Positions 38,212 through 46,516 of a stretch of DNA of 64,000 nt are shown piece after piece. The notes beneath the pieces are model-generated. The model was not told the origin of the DNA. It ran no database searches and saw nothing but the letters and a program-made list of their open reading frames with translations. The translations under genes were made by a program, and so were the position numbers. Origin of the DNA: UTCFX2 sp963788145 (lineage in GTDB: Bacteria; Chloroflexota; Anaerolineae; Anaerolineales; UBA4823); contig CAWBFQ010000002.1 of assembly GCA_963788145.1 (NCBI GenBank), forward strand, positions 1 through 64,000. Direction: 5' to 3'. Numbering within the stretch: position 1 is the first letter of the stretch; every line of letters starts with the position of its first letter.

Positions 38212-39471
38212 ATGAACCCATTCCTGCAATTGACCTTGGCTTTGGCTATCTTGATTTCTGCCGCCAAAGCAGGTGGTCTGATAAGCTATCGCTTGGGACA
38301 ACCATCTGTATTAGGGGAGTTAATGGTGGGCATTATTCTCGGTCCTTCACTGATCGATATCCTCCATCTCCAATTATTCACCGATGAGCATCTGCCAGAA
38401 GTGATCCATGAAATGGCCGAGTTGGGAGTGATGTTTCTGATGTTCCTGGCCGGAATTGAGTTGCATCTTTCGGACCTAAAAAAATCGGGTAAGATCTCCG
38501 CCCTGGCGGGCAGTTTCGGAGTAATATTGCCGCTCCTTCTGGGGAGCAGCATGGTCATCTTTTTTCCTATCTCAACCGAAGAAGCTATCTTCCTTGGGTT
38601 GGTCCTTTCTGCTACCAGCGTGAGCATCTCTGCCCAAACCTTGATGGAACTTAAGGTGCTGCGCAGCCGGGTGGGGATCAGCCTGCTAGGGGCAGCGGTC
38701 TTTGACGATATTCTGGTGGTGTTGGGGCTTTCGATCTTCTCCGCGCTTGTTCTTTCCAATGGGGATAGCGGGCTTGCGGCGGTGTTGCTGATCTTATTCC
38801 AGATGGTCGCTTATATGCTCATCGCTGGTGGGGCAGGATTATGGCTGATCCCACGCCTGAGTAATAAAATCGGCGAGCTTCCGATCAGTCAGGGTTTGGT
38901 CGCGTTCGCAGTAGTCTCTATTCTGATCTATGGCTGGGCAGCTGAAGTCTTTGGCAATATGGCCGCCATCACCGGCGCCTTCCTGGTAGGTTTGCTTTTT
39001 GGACGCAGCCCGGTAAAGGAGCGAGTGGAGCACGGGATCGTTGCTTTGGCTTACGGCTTCTTTGTTCCAATTTTCTTTATCGATGTTGGGTTAAAAGTCA
39101 ATGTGCGTGAACTTGTCGGTCCGAGTTTTTGGCTCTTCCTGGTGATGACGATCCTGGCTGTTGTCGGGAAGATCGTCGGATCCGGTTTCGGCGCTCTACT
39201 TGGCGGGCTTTCCCGCCGGGAAGCACTCCAGATGGGGATTGGGATGATGTCGCGGGGTGAAGTTGGCTTAATCGTGGCAACGGTTGGAATCACTCAGAAT
39301 ATCATCGACCAAAATATTTTCTCAGCCGTGGTAGGTGTGGTCATCGTAACTACATTGCTCACCCCACCGCTTCTGCGCCTTTCGTTTCAACATCCCCGCA
39401 AGGCGCGACCTGTCCAACAAGAAACTGATCCAGCGCCTAAAAAACTCGCTGAACGAGGAGATAGCCTATGA
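38212..39471 (+). CDS. Cation/proton antiporter (CPA2, Kef/NapA type)
   Basis: 419 residues from ATG 38212, with 11-13 membrane helices. CPA2 hallmarks: GQPSVLGELMVGIILGPSL near the N-terminus, FLAGIELHLSDLKKSG, SATSVSISAQTLMEL and the ion-binding DD in GAAVFDDILVVLGL. No TrkA-N domain is attached; instead the next gene, overlapping as ATGA, encodes a small PII-like protein. It probably exchanges Na+ or K+ for H+. The start is uncertain because no good Shine-Dalgarno sequence lies before 38212. Confidence 0.88.
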   Translation: MNPFLQLTLALAILISAAKAGGLISYRLGQPSVLGELMVGIILGPSLIDILHLQLFTDEHLPEVIHEMAELGVMFLMFLAGIELHLSDLKKSGKISALAGSFGVILPLLLGSSMVIFFPISTEEAIFLGLVLSATSVSISAQTLMELKVLRSRVGISLLGAAVFDDILVVLGLSIFSALVLSNGDSGLAAVLLILFQMVAYMLIAGGAGLWLIPRLSNKIGELPISQGLVAFAVVSILIYGWAAEVFGNMAAITGAFLVGLLFGRSPVKERVEHGIVALAYGFFVPIFFIDVGLKVNVRELVGPSFWLFLVMTILAVVGKIVGSGFGALLGGLSRREALQMGIGMMSRGEVGLIVATVGITQNIIDQNIFSAVVGVVIVTTLLTPPLLRLSFQHPRKARPVQQETDPAPKKLAERGDSL

Positions 39472-39821
39472 GTTACCTGGTCGTAATGATCGTAGATGAC
39501 CCCGAAAACTGCTCTTCGATCCTGGATGCCTGGGATAAAATAGGAGTTTCTGGAGTCACAATTCTGGAAAGCACCGGGCTGGGACGCATACGCAAGGCGG
39601 CATTGTTAGATAATATTCCATTAATGCCCAGTCTGCAGGATTTCCTGACCTCACGTGAAGTTGATCACCGCACATTACTTTCGGTTGTTGAAAATGAAGC
39701 AGTCGTTGACCGGATGGTAGAAGCAGCCCAGAACATCACCGGCGACTTAAACGAGCCGCACACCGGCATCTTGTTCGTGCTGCCTATTTTGAAGGTTTAC
39801 GGTCTCGATCGGAAAATTTAA
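39468..39821 (+). CDS. PII-like small signalling protein coupled to the antiporter
   Basis: 117 residues, the length of a PII subunit. The pattern is beta1 (SYLVVMIVDDPENC), helix (SILDAWDKIG), beta2 (SGVTILESTGLGRI) with the GVT...S.G signature of the PII/CutA ferredoxin-like fold, an intervening variable loop, and a late LFVLPILKVYGL strand. Canonical PII T-loop Tyr uridylylation motifs are absent. The ATG overlaps the antiporter stop codon. PII-like proteins encoded with transporters usually bind nucleotides and gate the partner, so an antiporter-regulating role is inferred. Confidence 0.65.
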   Translation: MSYLVVMIVDDPENCSSILDAWDKIGVSGVTILESTGLGRIRKAALLDNIPLMPSLQDFLTSREVDHRTLLSVVENEAVVDRMVEAAQNITGDLNEPHTGILFVLPILKVYGLDRKI

Positions 39822-39827
39822 TTCGAA

Positions 39828-39870
39828 AGGGTGTTATCCCGCCCAGATGGCGGTGATAACACCTTTTTTT
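39828..39870 (+). terminator. Rho-independent terminator after the PII-like gene
   Basis: Inverted repeat GGTGTTATC (39830-39838) / GATAACACC (39855-39863), with extra pairing in CGCC/GGCG and followed by seven T (39864-39870). It ends the antiporter-PII operon. Confidence 0.9.
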
Positions 39871-39920
39871 CGCATCCGCTCATCAAACTTTCGATCAAGA
39901 TAGATTGACCTCGCAAGAAT

Positions 39921-41306
39921 TTAAGCTGGAATCGTGACCTGCGGCAGGCTTTTCATCGCATCATCAATCACTTCTTGCGGCAGATCAAAGTTATCCAGTA
40001 AACCACCGAAGTAAGCCTGGTAAGCCGACATATCGAAATTCCCATGTCCTGAAAGGTTGAAAAGGATCACCCGCTCTTCGCCTTTTTCTTTGGCATCCAG
40101 CGCCTCGTCGATCGCTGTCCGGACTGCATGGGCGCTCTCTGGCGCGGGCACGATGCCTTCAGAACGGGCAAACTGCACCGCAGCCTGGAAAGTCTCCAGT
40201 TGAGGCACCGATAAAGAATCAATATAACCGGCGTTGACCAGGGCGCTCATACTCGGCGCCATGCCATGATAACGCAAACCACCCGCATGGATTGGCGGTG
40301 GGACAAAAGCATGACCCAAAGTATGCATCTTGACAATTGGGGCCATCTTGGCAGTATCCCCATAGTCAAATGCATAGACACCACGCGTCAGCGAGGGTGT
40401 TGCCTTGGGTTCCACCGCTACCAGCCGGGTATTCTTCCCATTTACCAGGTTTTGGCGTAAGAAGGGATAGGCAATCCCCGCAAAATTCGATCCTCCACCA
40501 ACACACCCGATCACAACATCCGGGTATTCATCCGCCATATCCATCTGCTTGAGTGTTTCTTCGCCAATCACCGATTGATGTGTCAAAACATGGTTCAATA
40601 CTGAACCCAGGCTGTATTTTTTCGTCCCACCCGAATTCACAGCCACTTCAACCGCCTCCGAAATCGCGATTCCAAGAGAGCCAGGCGTTTCCGGGTCCTG
40701 CGCCAACAAGGCGGCCCCGAACTGCGTTCGATCTGTTGGGCTGGCATAAACTTGCGCCCCAAAAGTCTCCATGACCATCCGCCGATATGGCTTTTGTTGA
40801 TACGAAATCTTCACCATGTAAACCTCCAGGTCAATTTCAAGGAAGCTACATGCCATGGCCAGTGCTGAGCCCCACTGCCCGGCGCCTGTTTCCGTCGTCA
40901 ATGCTTTTGTGCCCGCGATCTTATTGAAATAAGCCTGGGCAATCGCCGTATTCAGCTTGTGACTCCCCGCTGGCGAAACGCTCTCATTCTTATAGTAGAT
41001 ATGGGCAGGCGTGCCAAGCGCCTTCTCCAGGCGCCGCGCCCGCATCAGTGGTGTGGGGCGGTAGAGCTTATAGATCTCGCGTACTTCTTCAGGGATTTCA
41101 ATATAACGCTCCATACTGATCTCCTGAAGGATCAAATCCATCGGGAAGAGCACAGAAAGGAAGTCCGGCGTGACCGGCTCCATCGTCTGGGGGTGCAGCA
41201 CCGGGGTCGGCGCCAGTGGGCTATCCGCGGCGATGTTGTACCAAAACTTCGGTAAATCGGCTTCGCCAAGCAAGAAACGGGTTTGGGATGAATTTTTTTT
41301 CGACAT
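39921..41306 (-). CDS. trpB: TrpB2-type tryptophan synthase beta subunit
   Basis: 461 residues, the longer TrpB2 type. The N-terminal ~80 residues before YRPTPLMRARRLEKALGTP and the PLP-Lys motif NESVSPAGSHKLNT (Lys117; GSHK rather than GAHK) identify TrpB2. The phosphate-binding GCVGGGSNFAG loop is also present. TrpB2 condenses indole and serine, often without a TrpA partner, and can act as an indole-salvage enzyme or serine deaminase. No trpA or other trp gene is nearby. GGAGG lies before the ATG, and a Trp-type T-box leader (41413-41795) controls it. Confidence 0.93.
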   Translation of the reverse strand: MSKKNSSQTRFLLGEADLPKFWYNIAADSPLAPTPVLHPQTMEPVTPDFLSVLFPMDLILQEISMERYIEIPEEVREIYKLYRPTPLMRARRLEKALGTPAHIYYKNESVSPAGSHKLNTAIAQAYFNKIAGTKALTTETGAGQWGSALAMACSFLEIDLEVYMVKISYQQKPYRRMVMETFGAQVYASPTDRTQFGAALLAQDPETPGSLGIAISEAVEVAVNSGGTKKYSLGSVLNHVLTHQSVIGEETLKQMDMADEYPDVVIGCVGGGSNFAGIAYPFLRQNLVNGKNTRLVAVEPKATPSLTRGVYAFDYGDTAKMAPIVKMHTLGHAFVPPPIHAGGLRYHGMAPSMSALVNAGYIDSLSVPQLETFQAAVQFARSEGIVPAPESAHAVRTAIDEALDAKEKGEERVILFNLSGHGNFDMSAYQAYFGGLLDNFDLPQEVIDDAMKSLPQVTIPA

Positions 41307-41412
41307 AGTATCCTCCGTCAGAATAAGTTTATGATGAGACGTTCCTGTTCAATCGATCTATGACTCGATTGATCTATTCGACGAGTACGCCTGATGTCTA
41401 TTTTCCGCCAGA

Positions 41413-41795
41413 CAAACAAAAACGCGCCCGTCCCAATTGGGGACGAACGCGCTCGGATTTATTAAATCCACGTCCGTGGTGCCACCCCGGTTAGACCTGT
41501 CTATTAACCAAAAATCCCGCTAACGATACAAGACGAAACTTGTTTAGCAGGGATTTGGTAGAAGACCAGCCTCACTCGTTTCGGGTACTAACATACCCTT
41601 TGCCTAGATAACGGTGGCAACTCCGGCTCAGGCTACTCGACTATTTTGGATGAAGAACATCCGTTCGTCTTTCGCCCTGCAACTCCGAGGTCCATTCTTC
41701 GCCGGCGTACGTGCGGTACTTTCACCTCACACCACTCTCTGAAACGCCGTTTCGACGATTACTCGTCCTCATCTTCGTTTTTACTGGATCAAGTT
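41413..41795 (-). ncRNA. T-box riboswitch leader, tryptophan specifier
   Basis: Read on the minus strand. Stem I contains an AGAG...GTG/GA-type motif and a specifier region GAATGGACC with codon UGG (Trp) at 41692-41694. The T-box core TGGCACC (complement of 41478-41484) lies in the sequence GGGGTGGCACCACGG. A terminator stem (about 41422-41452: CGCGTTCGTCCCC / GGGACGGGCGCG) is followed by a U-run. When tRNA-Trp is uncharged the core pairs with its CCA end and the antiterminator forms. The gene controlled is trpB2. Confidence 0.9.
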
Positions 41796-41801
41796 GCATG
41801 G

Positions 41802-41829
41802 ATTATAAGCAAACCTTGGGATTTGTCAA
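41802..41829 (-). promoter_or_regulatory. Consensus promoter for the T-box/trpB2 transcript
   Basis: On the minus strand TTGACA (complement of 41824-41829) and TATAAT (complement of 41802-41807) with a 16-base spacer. Both hexamers are perfect. Initiation is expected near 41795. The -35 overlaps the folA stop codon region. Confidence 0.75.
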
Positions 41830-42317
41830 GGACGATTTTTTCTGCAAAATTCAAAGCGATATTCATTCTGAGCATCCGCCGGGTGAACCCCACGCTCCAA
41901 TTCCACCCATTCTTTCCAACTCACTTCAGGGAAAAACACATCACATCCAACAATCGAGTCCACTCGGGTCAAGTATGCTCGCGTTGTTTTCGCCAATGCC
42001 AGTTTATAAATTTCACCACCGCCAACCACAAAAAGTTCCGTCTCCCCGTCGGCAGCAGCCAGCTCAATGGCTTGGTCTATTGAATGCGCCACACAAATAT
42101 CAGACGCCCGGTATTCGCTCTGACGAGTCAGAACGATCATTTTCCGCCCTGGCAGCTTTCTCCCTATGGACTCATACGTCCTGCGCCCCATCAGTAGATG
42201 ATGTCCCATAGTCAAAATCTTAAACATGATTAAATCAGCCCGCAAATGCCAGGGCACCATTCCGTGCCGACCAATCCCATTCTCCCGGTCCAGCGCCGCG
42301 ATTAGAGAGATGATCAA
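41826..42317 (-). CDS. folA: Dihydrofolate reductase
   Basis: 163 residues with the DHFR N-terminal MIISLIAALDRENGIGRHGMVPWHL (substrate/NADPH loop), MGRRTYESIG, and FVVGGGEIYKLAL (NADPH GG motif). It regenerates tetrahydrofolate from the dihydrofolate made by ThyA. The ATG overlaps the end of thyA by 4 bases, giving a ribF-thyA-folA run. Confidence 0.95.
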   Translation of the reverse strand: MIISLIAALDRENGIGRHGMVPWHLRADLIMFKILTMGHHLLMGRRTYESIGRKLPGRKMIVLTRQSEYRASDICVAHSIDQAIELAAADGETELFVVGGGEIYKLALAKTTRAYLTRVDSIVGCDVFFPEVSWKEWVELERGVHPADAQNEYRFEFCRKNRP

Positions 42318-43108
42318 ATCGATACCTCTGCTTTGATATGCGGGTGAGACTGATAATTTAGCAGCTCAAAATCTTCGTATTGAAAATCAAAGATCGATTT
42401 CACCACCGGGTTCAATTTCATCTGTGGCAGAGGAAAAGGCATCCGGGTGAGTTGGAGCCGAGCCTGCTCGATATGATTAGAATATAGATGGACATCCCCA
42501 AAGGTATGCACAAAATCGCCCGGCTCCAAATCGCATACCTGAGCGATCATCAGGGTGAGCAATGCATAGGAGGCAATATTGAACGGCGCCCCCAGGAACA
42601 CATCCGCCGAGCGTTGGTACAACTGGCAGGATAGCCGGCCTTGGACAACGTGAAACTGAAACAACACATGACAGGGCGGCAGGGCCATCCGTTCGATCTC
42701 GCCTACATTCCAGGCGCTCACGATCAATCGGCGTGAGTTCGGGTTCTTCCGCACTTGTTCAATCAGATTAGCGATTTGATCAATAGTCTGCCCATCCGCG
42801 CCGCGCCAACTTCGCCATTGTCCCCCATAAACTGGCCCCAGGTCGCCGTTCTCATCCGCCCATTCATCCCAAATCCGCACCCCGTGTTCATTCAAATAGC
42901 GGATATTCGTATCGCCGCGCAGGAACCACAGCAACTCATAAAGGATGGATTTTAGATGCAGTTTCTTTGTGGTCAAAAGCGGGAAACCATCTAACAGGTT
43001 GAAACGCATTTGATAACCAAACACAGATAGAGTCCCTGTGCCGGTGCGGTCGCCCTTTTCTACCCCCTGATTAAGAATGTGCTGAAGAAGCTCCTGATAT
43101 TGTTTCAT
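42314..43108 (-). CDS. thyA: Thymidylate synthase
   Basis: 264 residues from ATG 43106-43108 (AGAGG about 10 bases upstream). The catalytic Cys146 is in ALPPCHVLFQFHV, followed by QLYQRSADVFLGAPFNIASYALL (dUMP/folate site). It converts dUMP to dTMP using methylene-THF; folA downstream recycles the product. The start lies 38 bases inside the ribF 3' end, an unusually long overlap suggesting coupled translation. Confidence 0.96.
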   Translation of the reverse strand: MKQYQELLQHILNQGVEKGDRTGTGTLSVFGYQMRFNLLDGFPLLTTKKLHLKSILYELLWFLRGDTNIRYLNEHGVRIWDEWADENGDLGPVYGGQWRSWRGADGQTIDQIANLIEQVRKNPNSRRLIVSAWNVGEIERMALPPCHVLFQFHVVQGRLSCQLYQRSADVFLGAPFNIASYALLTLMIAQVCDLEPGDFVHTFGDVHLYSNHIEQARLQLTRMPFPLPQMKLNPVVKSIFDFQYEDFELLNYQSHPHIKAEVSI

Positions 43109-44054
43109 CGCCAATCGCCTCTAAATTGTGCCTGCCATTAAAGATCGATCTGGTCTGGCGAATATCTCGCTGGACCTGGTCGATCAACGCCTGGATATTG
43201 GTGAATCGCTGCTCGTCTCGCAGGTGTGCTTCAAAGGAAAGCGAAATCTTGCTCTGGTAAAGATCTTGGTCAAAATCTAATAAATGGGTCTCCACGCGCG
43301 CCCGGGGAGATTGGGTCTCAAAGGTAGGTCGGAAACCGACATTAGTCACCGCCGGGATATCCACCCCTCCCACTCGCGCCTGTCCGACATAGACACCCGG
43401 CTTCGGAAGCATTTGCATCGTCCATACTTCCAGGTTAGCGGTTGGAAATCCCAGGGCTTTTCCCCGTCCATCCCCATGGACCACTTCTCCCTCCACCCGG
43501 TAAGGCCGTCCCAGCAGCCTCTCTACCTTGCGTACATCGCCCTGCGCCAAAGTGTTACGCACCCGGCTGGAGGAGATCACCTCCGCATCCAGGTTCACCG
43601 GCTCAACCACCCGCACCTGATAACCAAATTCATCTCCAAGGCCTCTCAATATGGGCAGATCACCCTCCCGCTGGCGTCCAAGCGCAAAATCATTCCCCAC
43701 CCACAACCAGCGAAAACCGAGATGGCGATGCATGTGCTGGATGAAGTCCCTGGCAGACTGAGCCGCGGTCTGGCGGTTGAATGGGTGCGAGATCAAACCA
43801 TCCAACCCCAGGCTTGCCATTATTGCCGCCTTATCCTCCGGTGAACTTAAATAAAAAGGCCCATCCCGCTTTCCCAACACAACAGCCGGATGGGGGTGGA
43901 AGGTAAGCACAACAGCCTGCGCCTGAGCTGCGTGCGCTTCACAAATGAGTTGTTCCAGGATTGCCCGGTGACCGAGGTGGACACCATCAAAAGATCCGAC
44001 TGTCAACCAGGAACCATCTAATTCCAGATTATCAAGCGACCAGTAATGAAGCAT
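43071..44054 (-). CDS. ribF: Bifunctional riboflavin kinase / FAD synthetase
   Basis: 327 residues. The N-terminal FAD synthetase (adenylyltransferase) domain has TVGSFDGVHLGHRAIL, and the C-terminal riboflavin kinase domain has VVHGDGRGKALGFPTANLEV. It converts riboflavin to FMN and then FAD. It follows truB by ~105 bases, continuing the nusA-to-truB order seen in many bacteria. Confidence 0.94.
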   Translation of the reverse strand: MLHYWSLDNLELDGSWLTVGSFDGVHLGHRAILEQLICEAHAAQAQAVVLTFHPHPAVVLGKRDGPFYLSSPEDKAAIMASLGLDGLISHPFNRQTAAQSARDFIQHMHRHLGFRWLWVGNDFALGRQREGDLPILRGLGDEFGYQVRVVEPVNLDAEVISSSRVRNTLAQGDVRKVERLLGRPYRVEGEVVHGDGRGKALGFPTANLEVWTMQMLPKPGVYVGQARVGGVDIPAVTNVGFRPTFETQSPRARVETHLLDFDQDLYQSKISLSFEAHLRDEQRFTNIQALIDQVQRDIRQTRSIFNGRHNLEAIGDETISGASSAHS

Positions 44055-44159
44055 CTTCTTTCTAACGACCGTAAAGCCTGGCGGCTGTTAGTATGGAAGC
44101 GACCAGCCAGTCCACCAAGTTTCGCAATTCGACCCCAGTCTCTTGCTACTCTCTCTTTT

Positions 44160-45122
44160 TCAAGATTGGAAAAAGACTTTGCGCGGCTGCCACTCACGGG
44201 TTTCTTCGTCGACCTCCATCAGTGCAACCAGGTCACCCTGTTGACTGACCCCTCGCGCCAGACCCTTATGCTCCGGTTCTGCCGGGATGCGATGACCGTG
44301 CCGAATCAACTCCACCTGGTCCGCATCTAACTCCAGCATCGGCCAATCTGCCAACGCCTCCGCGGCCGGGATTAAGAAGCGATACCAGTTGCCTGCATCA
44401 AAAGCCTCTTGCAGCCGGCGAAGAGGAACTGCATCCCGCAAGGTAAATCGCCCGCTCTTGGTTCGACGCAAACCTACCAAATGCGCGCCGGTACCCAGGG
44501 CTTTGCCCATATCATTCGCCAATGATCGGACATAGGTGCCAGACGAACAGTAAACATCGATCACTACTTCGGGAGGAGCCCACTCAAGCACTTCTAGGGT
44601 GTAGACATTGATCACTCGCGGAGCCAACTCAAATTCTTCGCCCTCTCGTGCCATATCATAAGCCTTTCGGCCTTGCACTTTCACCGCAGAATAGGGCGGC
44701 GGAGTTTGTTCGATCTCACCGATAAAGTTTCCCAGTTCAGCGGTAAACTGTTCTTCAGTGATCTCATCAATCGAGGCGGAATCTGTGATGATACCTTCCA
44801 AATCATACGTATCCGTCGAGCTTCCCAACCGCACAGTGGCTTGGTACCGTTTATCCGAAGCGGATACGTATTCACTCAAACGGACAGCCGGACCAATCAG
44901 GATGACCAATACGCCCGAGGCGCGCGGGTCGAGCGTTCCGGTATGCCCGGCTCGCCGAATACCCGTTCCTCGTCGGATGATCTGGACAACATCGTGTGAG
45001 GTCAGGCCAATCGGTTTATCGACCACCAACACACCCGAGACGACATTTTTAATGTCTTCTCTCTCTTCTTTTTTCCCCTTAGGTTCTTCATAAGCGTTAT
45101 GGTTAAACAAGTTATCCTCCAT
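44160..45122 (-). CDS. truB: tRNA pseudouridine-55 synthase
   Basis: 320 residues. The catalytic Asp is in GHTGTLDPRASGVLVI, and GVLVVDKPIGLTSHDVV is the TruB N-terminal motif. Both RSLANDMGKALGTGAHLVGLRRTKSGRF and the C-terminal PUA-like tail are present. The N-terminus has an acidic/basic extension of ~27 residues not usual in TruB. The start overlaps the nrnA end by 11 bases. Confidence 0.94.
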   Translation of the reverse strand: MEDNLFNHNAYEEPKGKKEEREDIKNVVSGVLVVDKPIGLTSHDVVQIIRRGTGIRRAGHTGTLDPRASGVLVILIGPAVRLSEYVSASDKRYQATVRLGSSTDTYDLEGIITDSASIDEITEEQFTAELGNFIGEIEQTPPPYSAVKVQGRKAYDMAREGEEFELAPRVINVYTLEVLEWAPPEVVIDVYCSSGTYVRSLANDMGKALGTGAHLVGLRRTKSGRFTLRDAVPLRRLQEAFDAGNWYRFLIPAAEALADWPMLELDADQVELIRHGHRIPAEPEHKGLARGVSQQGDLVALMEVDEETREWQPRKVFFQS

Positions 45123-46093
45123 CTAACAAGGGGAGAGTTTTCATCAACACAGCCGCCTGCACGTCGGGTAGACTGCCTTGAATTTCAGCTCCCGAAGCCG
45201 CTGGATGCCCACCCCCGCCAAATTCCACAGCAATTTTAGACACATTAAAACCTGGCTGGGCGCGCCAGCTTACTTTCACATTGCCATTGGTTTGCTCAAC
45301 AAAAATGATCGAGATATCAATATTTTCGATCGTAGACAACACATTAATTAAGTCGGCGTCATCTCGGCCAGGATAATGAGCCATTTTTCGGTCCTCATTA
45401 GTCAGACTGGTCCACACCAACCGATCCTGGCGTTCGAGATGGTTTAACCCTGCGCCCCAGAATTTTACTGACTCATAGGAACGATCCATCAGGCTTCGAC
45501 GATACAATTCCGCCATATCCACACCTGTGTGCAGCAACCTGGCAGCCAGACGCATCGTTTTGGGTCTTACATTTGGCGTCCGGAAACCTATGGTATCTGT
45601 GATGATAGCCGTGAGCAATGCCGCAGCAACAGGTTGGGTCAATTTTAACCCAAATACGGTAAAAAAATCAACCAGCATCTCTGCAGTTGCCGCTGCCTGA
45701 CCATCCACTAAGTTGATCCTGCCAAATGCTTCATTGGTAATGTGGTGGTCGATATTGATATCTGGAGCCGGGCGATCCTTGAAAACACTTCCGGTCCGCC
45801 CCATATCCGAACAATCCACCGTGATCGTCAGGTCAAACGCCCCTTCAGCCCGCCGAAGCACCAGATTGCTCCCTTCTAAATGACGCAAACTGGCAGGGAT
45901 CCCATCTTCAATGACCATCTGAACCTGCCATCCAGCATCCATCATTGCCAACCCTAACCCAAGCGTCGATCCAACAGCATCGCCATCTGGACGAATATGG
46001 GAAACAATTAATGCCCTAGGCGCCGAATCGCTCCGCCGGAGCAGTCGAGATCTGTTGGCCAGCTGCGGTCAGGTTGGTTTTACTGACCGCCAT
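45112..46093 (-). CDS. nrnA: Bifunctional oligoribonuclease / pAp phosphatase (DHH-DHHA1), frameshifted
   Basis: The main frame to 45112 includes DHH motifs SHIRPDGDAVGST (read upstream of the first in-frame ATG), TVDCSDMGRTG and INIDHHITNEAFG, plus the DHHA1 glycine motif AVEFGGGGHPAASGAEI. The true start is probably ATG 46091-46093, overlapping the rbfA end and reading MAVSKTNLTAAGQQIS. A TAG at 46016-46018 in that frame and the +1 continuation ALIVSHIRPDGD show one extra base near 46014-46020. The enzyme degrades nanoRNAs and dephosphorylates 3'-phosphoadenosine 5'-phosphate. Its place between rbfA and truB is common. Confidence 0.88.
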
Positions 46094-46502
46094 CCTCATC
46101 CTCGCTGATCAGGTTGGACTCCGGGATTTCAGTCTGCGTTTCGTTTTCGCTCTCATGCTGATGCAGCGAGGCGATGATTTCCTCAATCCGGGCTGCTTTT
46201 TCCGGGGTCACATCCCAATGAAACCTCAGGCGTGGGAACGTGCGCAGATCGATGCGCTGCGATAAGCTTTTACGCAAATATCCTTGAGCATGATCCAACC
46301 CAGCCATAATCTCTTCCGCTCGTTCGGAGCCTTCCAGGGCAGATACATGGATATCAGCATAAGACAACTCCCGATCCACTTTTACGCCGCTGATAAATAC
46401 ACCCCCCAGACGCGGGTCGGATATCTCTTGAAGTAAGATCTCAGATAGGTCTTCTCGTATACGTTCAGCAATGCGCTCCAGGCGCAATTTTGATACCATC
46501 AT
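46080..46502 (-). CDS. rbfA: 30S ribosome-binding factor A
   Basis: 140 residues. The KH-like RbfA fold is marked by RLERIAERIREDLSEILLQEISDPRLGGVFISGVKVDREL and a late LRFHWD. The C-terminal 25 residues are an acidic tail. It assists maturation of the 16S 5' domain. It follows infB by 14 bases. Confidence 0.93.
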   Translation of the reverse strand: MMVSKLRLERIAERIREDLSEILLQEISDPRLGGVFISGVKVDRELSYADIHVSALEGSERAEEIMAGLDHAQGYLRKSLSQRIDLRTFPRLRFHWDVTPEKAARIEEIIASLHQHESENETQTEIPESNLISEDEDGGQ

Positions 46503-46516
46503 CCACCTCTAATCTT

